From Ruminococcus_C sp963590855 (GTDB taxonomy: Bacteria > Bacillota > Clostridia > Oscillospirales > Ruminococcaceae), in assembly GCA_963590855.1 (NCBI GenBank), contig CAVAQT010000006.1, positions 1-64,000 of the forward strand: a DNA stretch of 64,000 nt, given 5' to 3'. The translations under genes were made by a program, and so were the position numbers. This document shows positions 34,574-43,696 of this stretch, in pieces. The notes beneath the pieces are model-generated. The model saw only the letters and a program-made list of their open reading frames with translations. It was not told the origin of the DNA and did not search any database. Position 1 is the first letter of the stretch. Each line of letters begins with the position of its first letter.

Positions 34574-35362
34574 ATGATAGATGTATCCAAGAAAAAGCGC
34601 ATTGTCCTCAAGCTGGGGACTTCGACGCTGACACATAAAACCGGAAAACTGAACATCCGCCGCATGACCAACCTGGTGCGCATTCTGTCCGATCTGCACA
34701 ACGAGGGCAGAGAGCTGCTGCTGGTCTCCTCCGGCGCTGTGGGCATGGGCGTGGGCAAGCTGAACCTGTCGGAACGCCCCAAGGACACGCCTTCCAAACA
34801 GGCGGCTGCGGCGGTGGGACAGTGCGAGCTGATGCACATTTATGACGATATGTTCGCCAAATATAACGTGACCGTGGCGCAGATTTTGCTGACCCGTGCC
34901 ACCCTCACCAACGAGCGCCTGCCCCACGTCCAGAACACCATCGGGCGGCTGCTGGAAATGGGTGTCATTCCCATTGTCAACGAAAATGACACCGTCGCCA
35001 TCGACGAGCTGGAACTGGAGATCGGCGAAAACGATTCCCTGTCCGCTACGGTTGCGGCGGCAGTGGGCGCAGACCTGCTGGTGATCCTGTCGGACATCAA
35101 CGGGCTGTACTCTGCCGACCCCCGCACCAATGCCGACGCGCAGGTCATCCGGGAAGTGCACAAGATCGATGCGCACATTGAGCAGATGGCAGGCGGCGCC
35201 GGTTCGGCATTGGGCAGCGGCGGCATGGCGACCAAGATCAACGCCGCAAAAATTGCCACCGAAGCCGGCGTGGACATGGTCATCATGAACGGCAGAGATC
35301 CGGAACAGCTGTACGCGCTGTTTGACGGCGAACCGGTGGGAACGCATTTTATGGCGGAGTAA
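34574..35362 (+). CDS. proB: Glutamate 5-kinase, short form
   Basis: Phosphorylates glutamate in proline synthesis. The amino-acid-kinase fold shows VLKLGTSTLTH, VSSGAVGMGVGKLNL, INENDTV-type VNENDTVA, and GSGGMATKINAAKIA. At 262 aa it lacks the C-terminal PUA domain of the ~365-aa E. coli enzyme, a form also seen in other Clostridia. Its usual partner proA lies 1.5 kb downstream, separated by a Uma2 gene, a GNAT gene and repeats. Confidence 0.95.
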   Translation: MIDVSKKKRIVLKLGTSTLTHKTGKLNIRRMTNLVRILSDLHNEGRELLLVSSGAVGMGVGKLNLSERPKDTPSKQAAAAVGQCELMHIYDDMFAKYNVTVAQILLTRATLTNERLPHVQNTIGRLLEMGVIPIVNENDTVAIDELELEIGENDSLSATVAAAVGADLLVILSDINGLYSADPRTNADAQVIREVHKIDAHIEQMAGGAGSALGSGGMATKINAAKIATEAGVDMVIMNGRDPEQLYALFDGEPVGTHFMAE

Positions 35363-35375
35363 GGAGTTGCTTGTC

Positions 35376-35936
35376 ATGGGAACAACGGCAAAAGAAAAGC
35401 GTCGGTATACCGTCTCAGAATATTATGCGCTGATGCAGGACACAGAAGAGAAAATGGAACTGCTGGATGGGGAACTGGTGGACATGGCATCTCCCAGTAT
35501 CCAGCATCAGCGGATCACTCGTTTTCTCACCATCGCATTGGATCGCTACATTACGCGGAATCACGGAACATGTGAGGTGTTTTCTGCGCCTACAGACGTG
35601 ATGCTAGATGAGTATACGCTGGTGATCCCGGATGTTTTTGTGGTGTGCCATCCCGAATGGCTGGATGCGCAAAAATATAACGGCGCGCCGGATTTTATTG
35701 CAGAAGTAGTCTCTTCCAACCGAAGTGATGATTACATTAAAAAGCTGTATTGGTATCAGCGCTCCGGTGTCCGGGAATATTGGATCGTAGACCCCAAAGC
35801 CAAAAAGGTACTGGTATATTATTTTGAAGAAAGTCTTTCTCCGACGGTGTACTCCTTTGGCGTGCCGATTCCGGTGGGCATTTATCAGCATACGGAGAAC
35901 CCCTTGACCATTACGATTCCGGAGGAACTACCATGA
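35376..35936 (+). CDS. Uma2-family (DUF820) restriction-fold protein
   Basis: 186 aa. YTVSEYYALMQDTEEKMELLDGELVDMASPS opens the domain, PDVFVVC and FIAEVVSSNRSDDYIKKLYWYQRSGVREYWIVDP give the PD-(D/E)xK core (D...ExV...). Uma2 proteins are putative nucleases, common in cyanobacteria and some Firmicutes and spread by transfer. AAGGAG in the proB stop region sets ATG 35376. It overlaps the acetyltransferase by 4 bp. Confidence 0.85.
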   Translation: MGTTAKEKRRYTVSEYYALMQDTEEKMELLDGELVDMASPSIQHQRITRFLTIALDRYITRNHGTCEVFSAPTDVMLDEYTLVIPDVFVVCHPEWLDAQKYNGAPDFIAEVVSSNRSDDYIKKLYWYQRSGVREYWIVDPKAKKVLVYYFEESLSPTVYSFGVPIPVGIYQHTENPLTITIPEELP

Positions 35937-36388
35937 CAGAACTGACCTATCGCCGAATGGCAGAAGCAGACATCCCCACATTTGTGGCAATGCGAATCAC
36001 ACAGTTGAAAGAAGAAGGGGCAAAGTCTGATCTGGACTTAGAGCCGGCACTGACAGCATACTACCAGAAACACCTGGAAGACGGCACGTTCGTGTCCTGG
36101 TTGGCGGTGGACGGAGAACGCATTATCGGGACAAGCGGCATGTCCTTTGTGGAAAAACCGCCGTACTACAGCAATCCCACCGGAAAAATCGGATTGCTGT
36201 CCAGTATGTACACAAACCCTGCCTATCGCAGACAAGGCATTGCCCGGAAACTGCTGGACTGTGTAGTGGAAGAGGCAAGAGCCTGTGGCTGCGGCGCTGT
36301 GTGGATCACTGCGTCCGAAATGGGCGTGCTGTTATATACGGCATATGGCTTTGAGAAAAACGGACGCTTTTTGCAGTATGTGTTGTAA
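35933..36388 (+). CDS. GNAT-family N-acetyltransferase
   Basis: 151 aa. The acetyl-CoA motif A is LLSSMYTNPAYRRQGIARKLL; the C-terminal YTAYGFEKNGRFLQYVL is typical of GNAT proteins. The substrate is unknown. It is translationally coupled to the Uma2 gene (ATGA overlap). Together with Uma2 it forms a cargo-like pair between proB and proA. Confidence 0.88.
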   Translation: MTELTYRRMAEADIPTFVAMRITQLKEEGAKSDLDLEPALTAYYQKHLEDGTFVSWLAVDGERIIGTSGMSFVEKPPYYSNPTGKIGLLSSMYTNPAYRRQGIARKLLDCVVEEARACGCGAVWITASEMGVLLYTAYGFEKNGRFLQYVL

Positions 36389-36444
36389 TACGCAGCGAAG
36401 TTTTTTACAAGCGAAAAAAGTTTTTTTATCCATAAAAGTTTTTT

Positions 36445-36476
36445 GATCCAGCAATTTTTCAAAAATGCTGGCGAGG
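36445..36476 (+). repeat. Fragment of the ~230-bp repeat (copy C', A orientation)
   Basis: This matches the end of copy A that contains CCAGCAATTTTTCAAAAATGCTGG. The rest of the element is missing here and unrelated sequence follows. Confidence 0.75.
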
Positions 36477-36556
36477 GCTGTTCCTAAAAATTTACAAATT
36501 TTGGCTTTCACATATTCGGAGAGTACAATATCGTAAAACTCTAAAAGTCTTTACAG

Positions 36557-36698
36557 ATTAGGCTCCCTTGAAAAGGGAGCTGGCAGCCGTAGGCTGACTG
36601 AGGGATTTTTCTGTGAAATCTGTAATTTAAGAAAATGGTTTTGCTGAAATCCCTCCACCAGCTACGCTGGTTCCCCTCCCTTTTCAAGGGAGGCTAAT
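36557..36698. mobile_element. MITE-like element with ~50-bp terminal inverted repeats
   Basis: The left end (ATTAGGCTCCCTTGAAAAGG...) and the right end (complement of ...TTTTCAAGGGAGGCTAAT) are imperfect inverted repeats including GAGGGATTT. The ~142-bp element encodes nothing. Very similar short elements are scattered in gut Clostridia (family recollection). It sits between two pieces of the ~230-bp repeat. Confidence 0.75.
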
Positions 36699-36838
36699 TC
36701 CCTCGAAAATCTGTCGATTTTCTCACCCTTTTCTCCGTGCGCCAAAAGCATGGCGCAGAGATTTCGCTGTCTGCGGACAGCGACCAGGGCTTCTCGCCCT
36801 GGACCTCGGCAGCATTTTTTTAGAAAAATTGCTGCATC
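36699..36838 (-). repeat. ~230-bp repeat, copy C (truncated, B orientation)
   Basis: This matches copy B from its CCCTCGAAAATCTGTCGATT segment to the CAGCATTTTT end. The first ~85 bp of the element (with the GTCCCA..TGGGAC hairpin) are absent. The gap 36389-36914 therefore holds C', a MITE and copy C, with no gene. Confidence 0.85.
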
Positions 36839-36914
36839 AAAAAAATCTTCTCATGGATTCACGGATAACCTGATATCACTTTACATTTTTTATCATTTGG
36901 AAAGGAGCAACCCC

Positions 36915-38177
36915 ATGAACTATGCAGAAACCCTTGGCGTCAAGGCAAAGGCTGTGGAATCCGCCATTGCCACCGCCGCACCCCAGGTGAAAAACAATGC
37001 CCTCGCCGCCATTGCCGATGCCCTGCTTTCCCGGCAGGCGGAAATTCTCGCCGCCAACGCCAAAGACCTGGAAGCTGCCGTGCAGAACCACATGACCGCA
37101 TCGCTCCAGGATCGCCTGCGGCTGACACCTGCCCGTATCTCCGGCATGGCAGATGCGGCGCGCCAGCTGATCGCTGCGGAAGACCCCATCGGTTCGGTAG
37201 ACAGCGGCTCTGTCCGCCCCAACGGTCTGCAAATTCTCAAGACCCGTGTGCCTCTGGGCGTCATCGGCATTATCTTTGAGTCCCGCCCCAATGTCACCGT
37301 AGATGCGGCGACCCTCTGCCTGAAAGCCGGAAATGTGGTCATTCTCCGGGGCGGCAAGGAAGCTATCCACTCCAACACCGCACTGGCGGAGATCATGCGC
37401 GACGCGGTAGAGACTGTGGGACTGCCCAAAGACATCATCCAGCTGGTAGAGGATACCTCCCGGGAGACTGCGGCAGATATGATGCATCTCACCGGCTATC
37501 TGGATGTGCTGATTCCCCGGGGCGGTGCTGGTCTGATTCAGGCAGTGCTGCGCCAGTCCACCGTGCCGGTCATTGAAACAGGTGCCGGCAACTGCCACGT
37601 CTATGTGGACAGCTGTCTCCACGGCGAGCCGGATTATGAAATGGCAGTGCGCATCATCGATAACGCCAAGACCCAGCGTCCCTCCGTCTGCAACGCCATC
37701 GAGGGACTGATCGTCCATCAGGACGTTGCCGCAGAAATTCTGCCCCGGGTGCAGGAGGCATTTCGCGCACATGATGTGACCATTTACGGCGACGAAAAGA
37801 CACGGGCAATTTTGGGCGATGCGGTGCAGCCGGTGACGGAAGAACTCTACGACACCGAGTTCAACGACTATAAAATTACCGTCAAGGTGGCGGACAGCCT
37901 GGAAGATGCCATGGCACATATCGCCAGGTACAGCACCAGGCACTCCGAGTGCATCATCACCCGCGACCTGGACGCTGCCCAGAAATTCCAGCGCACCGTG
38001 GATGCGGCAGTGGTCTATGTGAACGCTTCCACCCGGTTCACCGACGGCGGCGAGTTCGGCTACGGCGCAGAGATCGGTATCTCCACCCAGAAGCTGCACG
38101 CAAGAGGCCCTATGGGACTGCACGAGCTGACCACCGTGAAATATCTGGTTACCGGCAGCGGACAGATCCGGGAATAA
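36915..38177 (+). CDS. proA: Gamma-glutamyl phosphate reductase
   Basis: Reduces glutamyl phosphate made by ProB. An aldehyde-dehydrogenase fold with PLGVIGIIFESRPNVT, the catalytic Cys in QRPSVCNAIEG, and GGEFGYGAEIGISTQKLHARGPMGL. 420 aa. AAAGGAG precedes ATG 36915; the open frame extends upstream into repeat C, which is not coding. It probably needs its own promoter because the repeat cluster separates it from proB, but none was seen clearly. Confidence 0.96.
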   Translation: MNYAETLGVKAKAVESAIATAAPQVKNNALAAIADALLSRQAEILAANAKDLEAAVQNHMTASLQDRLRLTPARISGMADAARQLIAAEDPIGSVDSGSVRPNGLQILKTRVPLGVIGIIFESRPNVTVDAATLCLKAGNVVILRGGKEAIHSNTALAEIMRDAVETVGLPKDIIQLVEDTSRETAADMMHLTGYLDVLIPRGGAGLIQAVLRQSTVPVIETGAGNCHVYVDSCLHGEPDYEMAVRIIDNAKTQRPSVCNAIEGLIVHQDVAAEILPRVQEAFRAHDVTIYGDEKTRAILGDAVQPVTEELYDTEFNDYKITVKVADSLEDAMAHIARYSTRHSECIITRDLDAAQKFQRTVDAAVVYVNASTRFTDGGEFGYGAEIGISTQKLHARGPMGLHELTTVKYLVTGSGQIRE

Positions 38178-38180
38178 GCC

Positions 38181-38930
38181 GTGCTGCCCATTCTCTGCGG
38201 CATTGTCTGTGCCGTGCTGGTGATTCTGGACGTTGCAGGAAAACTGCACCCGGAACGCACGCGCTCCCAGGTATTGCTGCATCTGTTTTCCCTGTCGGGC
38301 GTACTGCTTTCGCTGGCGGCGGTGATCTTGTTCCGGGTGCTGCTCTCAGACCAGACAGAAACAGTCCCGGCGCTGCAAACCCTGCGGTATGGTTATACAC
38401 TGCCGGAGCCGCTGTCGTTCCTGCCGAAACTGGCGGCAGTGTTTTGCGCTATGACCTGGTTTTATACCATGGTGCGCACCTGTAGCTGTGTGCCCGTGTT
38501 CCAGACTGGCAGCACCCCGAAACAGGCGGCAAAACAGCAGTTGACTATGCTCTGGCTCTCCCTGCCGTTTTTCCTGCTGATGCTGGTTTCCGGCGTGGTT
38601 TTACTGGTGTATCTGCTCAGTGTCTGGTGGATGTTTGCGGTGTTGGTACTGCTGTTCGGCATTATCTTCCTGCCGGCAATTATTTTCGGCGCTGTGATGC
38701 TGGGTTATGTGACACTTTTGATGTGTCTGCCCTTGCTATTGTATTTGATCGCCCTGTTGATTCCCTACGTCATGGGCATTGTCTACGGCAACCGGTATCT
38801 CATCGCCTGTGCGCCCTGTCTGGGCTGGAAAAAGCCCTGGCGCATTTTCCTGCAAGTGGTGATGTTCCTGCCCTGTCTGCGGTGGGTGGTGACGGCAATC
38901 ACCATGGAAAAAATGCGGAACGTGTCATAA
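38181..38930 (+). CDS. Multi-pass membrane protein of unknown function
   Basis: 249 aa with about six hydrophobic segments and an apparent GTG start 3 bp after the proA stop. The C-terminus (CAPCLGWKKPWRIFLQVVMF...) is weakly charged. No family recognised. The close spacing suggests co-transcription with proA, but no functional link can be claimed. Confidence 0.7.
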   Translation: MLPILCGIVCAVLVILDVAGKLHPERTRSQVLLHLFSLSGVLLSLAAVILFRVLLSDQTETVPALQTLRYGYTLPEPLSFLPKLAAVFCAMTWFYTMVRTCSCVPVFQTGSTPKQAAKQQLTMLWLSLPFFLLMLVSGVVLLVYLLSVWWMFAVLVLLFGIIFLPAIIFGAVMLGYVTLLMCLPLLLYLIALLIPYVMGIVYGNRYLIACAPCLGWKKPWRIFLQVVMFLPCLRWVVTAITMEKMRNVS

Positions 38931-38936
38931 ATACAA

Positions 38937-38988
38937 ACGCCCCGGCAAACGGATCGGTTACCGTTTGCCGGGGCGTGTTCTGTTTTTA
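38937..38988. terminator. Strong bidirectional terminator
   Basis: A 16-bp perfect stem ACGCCCCGGCAAACGG/CCGTTTGCCGGGGCGT with an 8-nt loop, between convergent genes. T-rich DNA follows on the plus strand. Confidence 0.9.
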
Positions 38989-38994
38989 TCGGGT

Positions 38995-39723
38995 TTATCC
39001 GACAGCATCTGCATCGTTCAGCTGTGCCAGATGCTCCTGATAGGCATCCAGTGAAAGACTTTCCTTTGCGTCCTTCACCTGGGGACTCGCCTTATAGCGA
39101 TAGTCCTCGATGCTCTGCTCGTCCAGTCGGAAATAGCCGTCTCCGGCGGTGAGGTCATAGTAGCCGTATGCCGACTGTGCCTCATTTACCAGCTGATTGC
39201 GATAGATTTCCGTCTCTTCCAGGGCGTTGCCCTCAGACAGGGTATACTGCGCAATGTACTGGGTATCCATGTGACAGCTGTTGATGAAAAAGCCGTTTTC
39301 GTTTTCCGACCCATAGATCTGGGTATGCGCACCGTTGCCGGAGCCTTCCACCTGCACCGGCTTTCTGTCGTCTCCGGCAGTCCAGACATACAGGGCATAA
39401 TCCGCCTCGCTGTAGCCTGTCCGGACGATCAGCTCCTCTGTGCCGTCCTTGTCCATGTCATACAGCACATAGGTGAAGGGCTGCAATGTGTCATCCGCCT
39501 TCGCATCGTCCTGATACTGCTCCAGATAATACTGTATCACGTTGGCATACGGGTCAACGCCGTCGGCGGAAAAGTCCAGCTTCGGCGCGTCTGTAAAAAC
39601 AGGCGTGGTCTCCGGCTTGGTGTCCTGCGTCAGCTCCGCTGCGCTGTGGATCCGGGTGCAGCCGCCGGACAAAATGCCGGACAGCAGTACCGCTGTGCAA
39701 AGAATTGCTTTGGCTTGCTTCAC
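38995..39723 (-). CDS. Predicted lipoprotein of unknown function
   Basis: 242 aa with a lipoprotein signal: hydrophobic LCTAVLLSGI then lipobox LSGGC. The mature part contains YVLYDMDKDGTEELIV, an EF-hand-like D-x-D-x-D loop seen in many secreted Clostridial proteins. The start is GTG 39723, set by GAGGAGG upstream. It is 13 bp after the U32 gene and probably in its operon. Confidence 0.8.
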   Translation of the reverse strand: MKQAKAILCTAVLLSGILSGGCTRIHSAAELTQDTKPETTPVFTDAPKLDFSADGVDPYANVIQYYLEQYQDDAKADDTLQPFTYVLYDMDKDGTEELIVRTGYSEADYALYVWTAGDDRKPVQVEGSGNGAHTQIYGSENENGFFINSCHMDTQYIAQYTLSEGNALEETEIYRNQLVNEAQSAYGYYDLTAGDGYFRLDEQSIEDYRYKASPQVKDAKESLSLDAYQEHLAQLNDADAVG

Positions 39724-39736
39724 GAGAAACCCCTCC

Positions 39737-40957
39737 TCATTCCACCGGTTTCCGCACCACGCTCCGCGCCGGAAATGCCCGGTCACAGGCGATGGAGCAC
39801 TGCATCATGGCGTGGTTTGCCGTTTCGATGGCTTCGCCGTCCTCGTTTTGCAGTTCCTGCGCCGTTACCGTCACCGGTGGCTGTCCCGGCGCAATGACTT
39901 CCAGGGTGTCTAAGGCGAAAAAGCGGTTGCGCTGGGTGAGATAGAGCCGTCCGGCTTCCTGGCGGTTCACCACCGCGACGACATCACAGTTGCGCACATA
40001 GCTGCTGTCGGCATAGCGCTGACAGGCGTTTTCTCTGCCGTAGAAAAATCCGGTGCAGTATTCCCGGTGGCTGACCTGCACCACTTCGTTCAGCGCCCAT
40101 TCCGGCGCCGGCACGCCTGCCATGGCGGCATCCAGCGCCGCACGATAGGCATTTGTCACAATGGCAACATAATAGGCGGACTTGTTCCGTCCCTCGATCT
40201 TGAGACTGTCCACGCCGGCATCCAGCAGTTCCTGCACATGCTCGATCATGCACAAGTCCTTGGCGTTGAAAATATAAGTGCCCTCGTCCGTCTCCTCAAT
40301 GGGGAAGTACTGCCCCGGCCGCTTGGATTCCACCAGCTGATAGTTCCAGCGGCAGGGCTGTGCGCATGCGCCCCGGTTGGCGTCCCGTCCGGTGAGATAG
40401 GCGGACAGCAGACACCGCCCCGAAAAGGACATGCACATTGCCCCGTGGACAAATACCTCCAGCTCCATTTCCGCCGGGATCTTTGCCCGGATCTCCGCGA
40501 TCTCTTCCAGAGACAGCTCCCGCGCCAGGACAGCGCGCTTCACGCCCATGTCATACAGCGCCCGGCATGTGCCGTAGTTGACGATGCCCGTCTGGGTGGA
40601 CATGTGGATCTCCATATCCGGCGCAAGCTTCCGCGCCTCTGCCAGAAGTCCCAGGTCAGCCAGAATGAGCGCGTCTGCGCCGGCTTCCTGCGCCTCCTGC
40701 AAAAACTGCGGAAACGTGGGAACTTCCTCGTTCCGGGGCAGGGTGTTGCAGGTGAGATATACCTTTTTGCCGTACTGGTGCGCCAGCGCGACTGCCTCGT
40801 GCAGCTGCTCCGCACTGTGAAAGTTGCTTGCGGCGGCGCGCATGCTAAAGCTTTCGCGCCCCAGATAAACTGCGTCTGCGCCGTAGTCCAGCGCTGCCTG
40901 GAGCCGTTCCAGATCTCCTGCCGGGGCGAGCAGCTCCGGTTTATTCCTCTGTGCCAT
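39737..40957 (-). CDS. U32-family protein, probable tRNA hydroxylation factor (TrhP-like)
   Basis: 406 aa. ELLAPAGDLERLQAALDYGADAVYLG opens the TIM-barrel part. The U32 signature region is EVFVHGAMCMSFSGRCLLS, with Cys ligands continuing in NRGACAQPCRW. U32 proteins of this group (YrrN/YrrO, TrhP) take part in 5-hydroxyuridine formation in tRNA, with prephenate as cofactor source, rather than proteolysis. The adjacent mltG matches the B. subtilis yrrL-yrrMNO order and supports this. ATG 40957 gives a 17-bp overlap with mltG; the longer frame upstream is an mltG shadow. Confidence 0.9.
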   Translation of the reverse strand: MAQRNKPELLAPAGDLERLQAALDYGADAVYLGRESFSMRAAASNFHSAEQLHEAVALAHQYGKKVYLTCNTLPRNEEVPTFPQFLQEAQEAGADALILADLGLLAEARKLAPDMEIHMSTQTGIVNYGTCRALYDMGVKRAVLARELSLEEIAEIRAKIPAEMELEVFVHGAMCMSFSGRCLLSAYLTGRDANRGACAQPCRWNYQLVESKRPGQYFPIEETDEGTYIFNAKDLCMIEHVQELLDAGVDSLKIEGRNKSAYYVAIVTNAYRAALDAAMAGVPAPEWALNEVVQVSHREYCTGFFYGRENACQRYADSSYVRNCDVVAVVNRQEAGRLYLTQRNRFFALDTLEVIAPGQPPVTVTAQELQNEDGEAIETANHAMMQCSIACDRAFPARSVVRKPVE

Positions 40958-42467
40958 CGCTGTCCTCCTCGTTGTTTTCCGCGGCTGCGGCAGATTCCTC
41001 TGCGGCTGCCTGCTGTTCCTGTACCTTCTGCTGATTTGCCTCGTGCTCCTGGATGGTCTCGGCGAAATAGGTCTCCTTGGTGTCGATGTTGGAGTAGAAG
41101 AAGTAATAGTTGGTGTTGTCCGGATAGAGCGCCGCCTGGATGGCTTCGCTGCCCGGATTGCAGATAGGCCCTGCCGGGAGTCCGGTACACTGATAGGTGT
41201 CATAGGAGGTGTACAGATCCTCGTTGTAGGATTCGCTGTGGGGCTTGATGACCTCTTCCACATACTTGGTAGTGGGGTCGGACTGGAGCAGGGGATACTC
41301 CGTGGCGTTGTTGAGACGGTTCCAGAATACCGACGAAATGGTCGCCATCTGTTCCGTGTTGCCTGCCTCCGCCTGGATCATGGAAGCCAGGGTGATGGTC
41401 TGATCCAGCGTCATGTTCAGCGCATCCATGCGGTCATACATGTCCTTGGTGATCTTGGTGTTGAAGTTCTCCAGGATCTTCTGGCATACCAGGCTCACAT
41501 CCATTTCCTGATAGAACGTATAGGTGTCCGGGAAGAGATAGCCCTCCATCTGATAGAACTTTTCGTCCTGGAAGCTGGGGAGATAGTCCTCATAGGCATA
41601 GCCGAACTTCGCGTCGTGGTTGAAATAGTCCAGAAACTCGTCCGCATCGCAGACGTTGTTCTCTTCCAGCAGATCGGCGGCATCCACCAGACGGATGCCC
41701 TCCGGGAAGGTGACCGATACCGACAGCGCGCTGTCCAGTGGCTTGCTGACCAGTTCGCTCAGAATGGTCTCATACGCCATATCCGGTCGTAGCTCGTGAT
41801 CGCCGGGCTTGATGTCTTTGTCCTTGTCGCTCATGCCGGCAATAAAGACAAAGAAGTCCGGCTTGGAAATAATGTCCGCCTGCTGTAATGTCTCGGCGAT
41901 CTCCTTCATGCTCGCGCCCTGCGGAATGGTGACGATCTTGGTGGAGCTGTCGCTGTTGATGCCCAGCAGGTCTCTGCCGTAGACGATAAGCGCACTGGAC
42001 AGCAGGATCGACACGCCGATGATAACGACGATCATGACCAGCGCACTGATGATCCGGTGCTGCTTTCGTTTTTTCCGGGGACGCTTTCCGGCAGTGCCAG
42101 CGTTGTTGTTATGTACCGGCTCCGGATGAAACGGCTGGCTGTCGCCCTCCAGATCGGCGTACAGCTTGCTGTCTGTCACATAGCGTGAGGCCGTCCCGGT
42201 GTTGGTGTTTCCGGTGCTCCATTGGGTGCTGTCGAACATGGCGGTACGCTCCTGCGCTTCGGCGGCTTCCCACGGTGCAGCGGCGGGCTGCGGCGCAGTC
42301 GGCTCAGCCTGGGGCGCAATTTCCGGTGCAGCAGGCTGCGGTGTCGGTTCCGGCTGCTTGGGTGTGGGGGCGGATTGCCGGGGCGCAGCCGGCGCACTTT
42401 TCGGTGCGGCGGTTTCCCGCAGAATGTCGTTCAGCAGTTTGTCACGGTTAAAGTCTTTGTTATCCAT
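40941..42467 (-). CDS. mltG: Endolytic murein transglycosylase
   Basis: 508 aa. A long Pro/Ala/Gln-rich cytoplasmic N-terminus (~1-130), one transmembrane helix (~138-163, ALVMIVVIIGVSILLSSALI), then a LysM-like segment and the YceG catalytic domain. ASMIQAEAGN contains the catalytic Glu, and YPLLQSDPTTKYV is the downstream family motif. It cuts nascent peptidoglycan glycan strands at the outer face of the membrane. The start overlaps the folate cyclo-ligase end by 8 bp. Confidence 0.94.
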   Translation of the reverse strand: MDNKDFNRDKLLNDILRETAAPKSAPAAPRQSAPTPKQPEPTPQPAAPEIAPQAEPTAPQPAAAPWEAAEAQERTAMFDSTQWSTGNTNTGTASRYVTDSKLYADLEGDSQPFHPEPVHNNNAGTAGKRPRKKRKQHRIISALVMIVVIIGVSILLSSALIVYGRDLLGINSDSSTKIVTIPQGASMKEIAETLQQADIISKPDFFVFIAGMSDKDKDIKPGDHELRPDMAYETILSELVSKPLDSALSVSVTFPEGIRLVDAADLLEENNVCDADEFLDYFNHDAKFGYAYEDYLPSFQDEKFYQMEGYLFPDTYTFYQEMDVSLVCQKILENFNTKITKDMYDRMDALNMTLDQTITLASMIQAEAGNTEQMATISSVFWNRLNNATEYPLLQSDPTTKYVEEVIKPHSESYNEDLYTSYDTYQCTGLPAGPICNPGSEAIQAALYPDNTNYYFFYSNIDTKETYFAETIQEHEANQQKVQEQQAAAEESAAAAENNEEDSDGTEE

Positions 42468-43056
42468 TCCATACCTCCAGCGAAGATTCCGTAGCGATAC
42501 CGTCCAGACGCTGATCTGTCGGTTCTGTGGGGACGCAGTCCGTCAAAAAGGGGGACAGCGCATAGCCGATTTTCCGCAAAAACGGATATGCGTGTAAAAA
42601 GCGGTCATAATAGCCTGCCCCATAGCCCAGCCGGCCACCGTTTTTGTCAAAGGCCAGCCCCGGCACCAGGCAAAGGGGCGCTTGTCCGGCATCCGGCAGG
42701 ATCACCGGCAGAGAAGCGCGCGGCTCTGCCACCCCGAAGCTGCCGGAGATCAGCTGTGCTTCCAGTGCTGCGTCCGGCTGTAACTGGTGAAACGCCATGT
42801 GCCGCTCCGGGAGACACCGGGGCACAGCCACTGTCTTTCCGTCACAGAGCGCCCGGCGCAGGATGTCCCGTGTTTCCGGCTCCTGGGGCAGGGCGACAAA
42901 GCAAAACAGCTGGCGGCAGTCCGCATACAGCGCGCTTTCCAGAAAGCGGCGGCAGAGTTCCTGTTCCCGTGCAGCTTTTTCCGTGGGCGGCATTTCTCTG
43001 CGGCGGCGGCGCATCTCCTGCCGCAGCGCCGTTTTTGCCGCAGTCAGATCAGTCAC
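42460..43056 (-). CDS. 5-formyltetrahydrofolate cyclo-ligase
   Basis: 198 aa. Basic N-terminus KTALRQEMRRRRREM, then the ATP/folate loop GGRLGYGAGYYDRFL and the PTEPTDQRLDGI end. It converts 5-formyl-THF to methenyl-THF. GTG 43056 is the best start; it overlaps the DJ-1 gene by 8 bp, and no ATG precedes the conserved region. Catalytic motifs are intact. Confidence 0.92.
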   Translation of the reverse strand: MTDLTAAKTALRQEMRRRRREMPPTEKAAREQELCRRFLESALYADCRQLFCFVALPQEPETRDILRRALCDGKTVAVPRCLPERHMAFHQLQPDAALEAQLISGSFGVAEPRASLPVILPDAGQAPLCLVPGLAFDKNGGRLGYGAGYYDRFLHAYPFLRKIGYALSPFLTDCVPTEPTDQRLDGIATESSLEVWNG

Positions 43057-43591
43057 AGAGGATCGACGCACGGATCTGCGCCTGTGTCTCCCTGCCCAGC
43101 ATTGCGCCCACCAGTTCCAGACCAAAGTCCACGGCTACGCCTGCGCCCCGGGCAGTGATGATCTTGCCGTCCCGAATGACACCGTCGCTGCCGATCTCTG
43201 CGCCCAGCAGATCCTTTTCAAATCCGGTGTAACAGGTCGCCGTCTTGCCCTGGAGCAGACCCTTGTGTCCCAGGATCGACGGCGCAGCGCAGATCGCACC
43301 GATCCAGCGGTCATTTTCCGCGCAGTAGTCGATGGCAGCCTGTACCACCTGGGATGCCTCCTCATTCAGCGTCCCCGGCATGCCGCCCGGCAGCACGATC
43401 ATTTCCATATCTGCGCCGATCTGTAACTCCTCTGCGGTGATGTCTGCCGTCACCGGGATATGATGCGAACCGGTGACGATCTTTCCGGTGACGCCTACAG
43501 TAGTCACATCCAGCTTGGCGCGGCGGAGCATATCCACCGGCGCGAGAGCTTCTACTTCTTCAAAACCATTGGCAAGAAATACATAGATCAT
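43049..43591 (-). CDS. DJ-1/PfpI-family protein (YajL/ThiJ-like)
   Basis: 180 aa. YVFLANGFEEVEALAPVDMLRRA opens the domain with the conserved Glu; the nucleophile Cys lies in GAICAAPSIL. DJ-1 proteins are linked to glyoxal detoxification or protein repair; the exact activity is not fixed by sequence. AGAAAGGA sets ATG 43591. Confidence 0.92.
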   Translation of the reverse strand: MIYVFLANGFEEVEALAPVDMLRRAKLDVTTVGVTGKIVTGSHHIPVTADITAEELQIGADMEMIVLPGGMPGTLNEEASQVVQAAIDYCAENDRWIGAICAAPSILGHKGLLQGKTATCYTGFEKDLLGAEIGSDGVIRDGKIITARGAGVAVDFGLELVGAMLGRETQAQIRASILCD

Positions 43592-43696
43592 GATAATTAT
43601 CCTTTCTGTACGGAGCAGCACCGCGTCCGTTTCGCCTGACGGCTTGCCGCAGCGCTGCCTTTCTCAGATACGTTTTCTCTGTTGGAACTGCCGGAC

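Noticed and set aside
36750..36914. A 55-residue extension of proA into repeat C
   Set aside because: The family N-terminus and ribosome site place the start at 36915.
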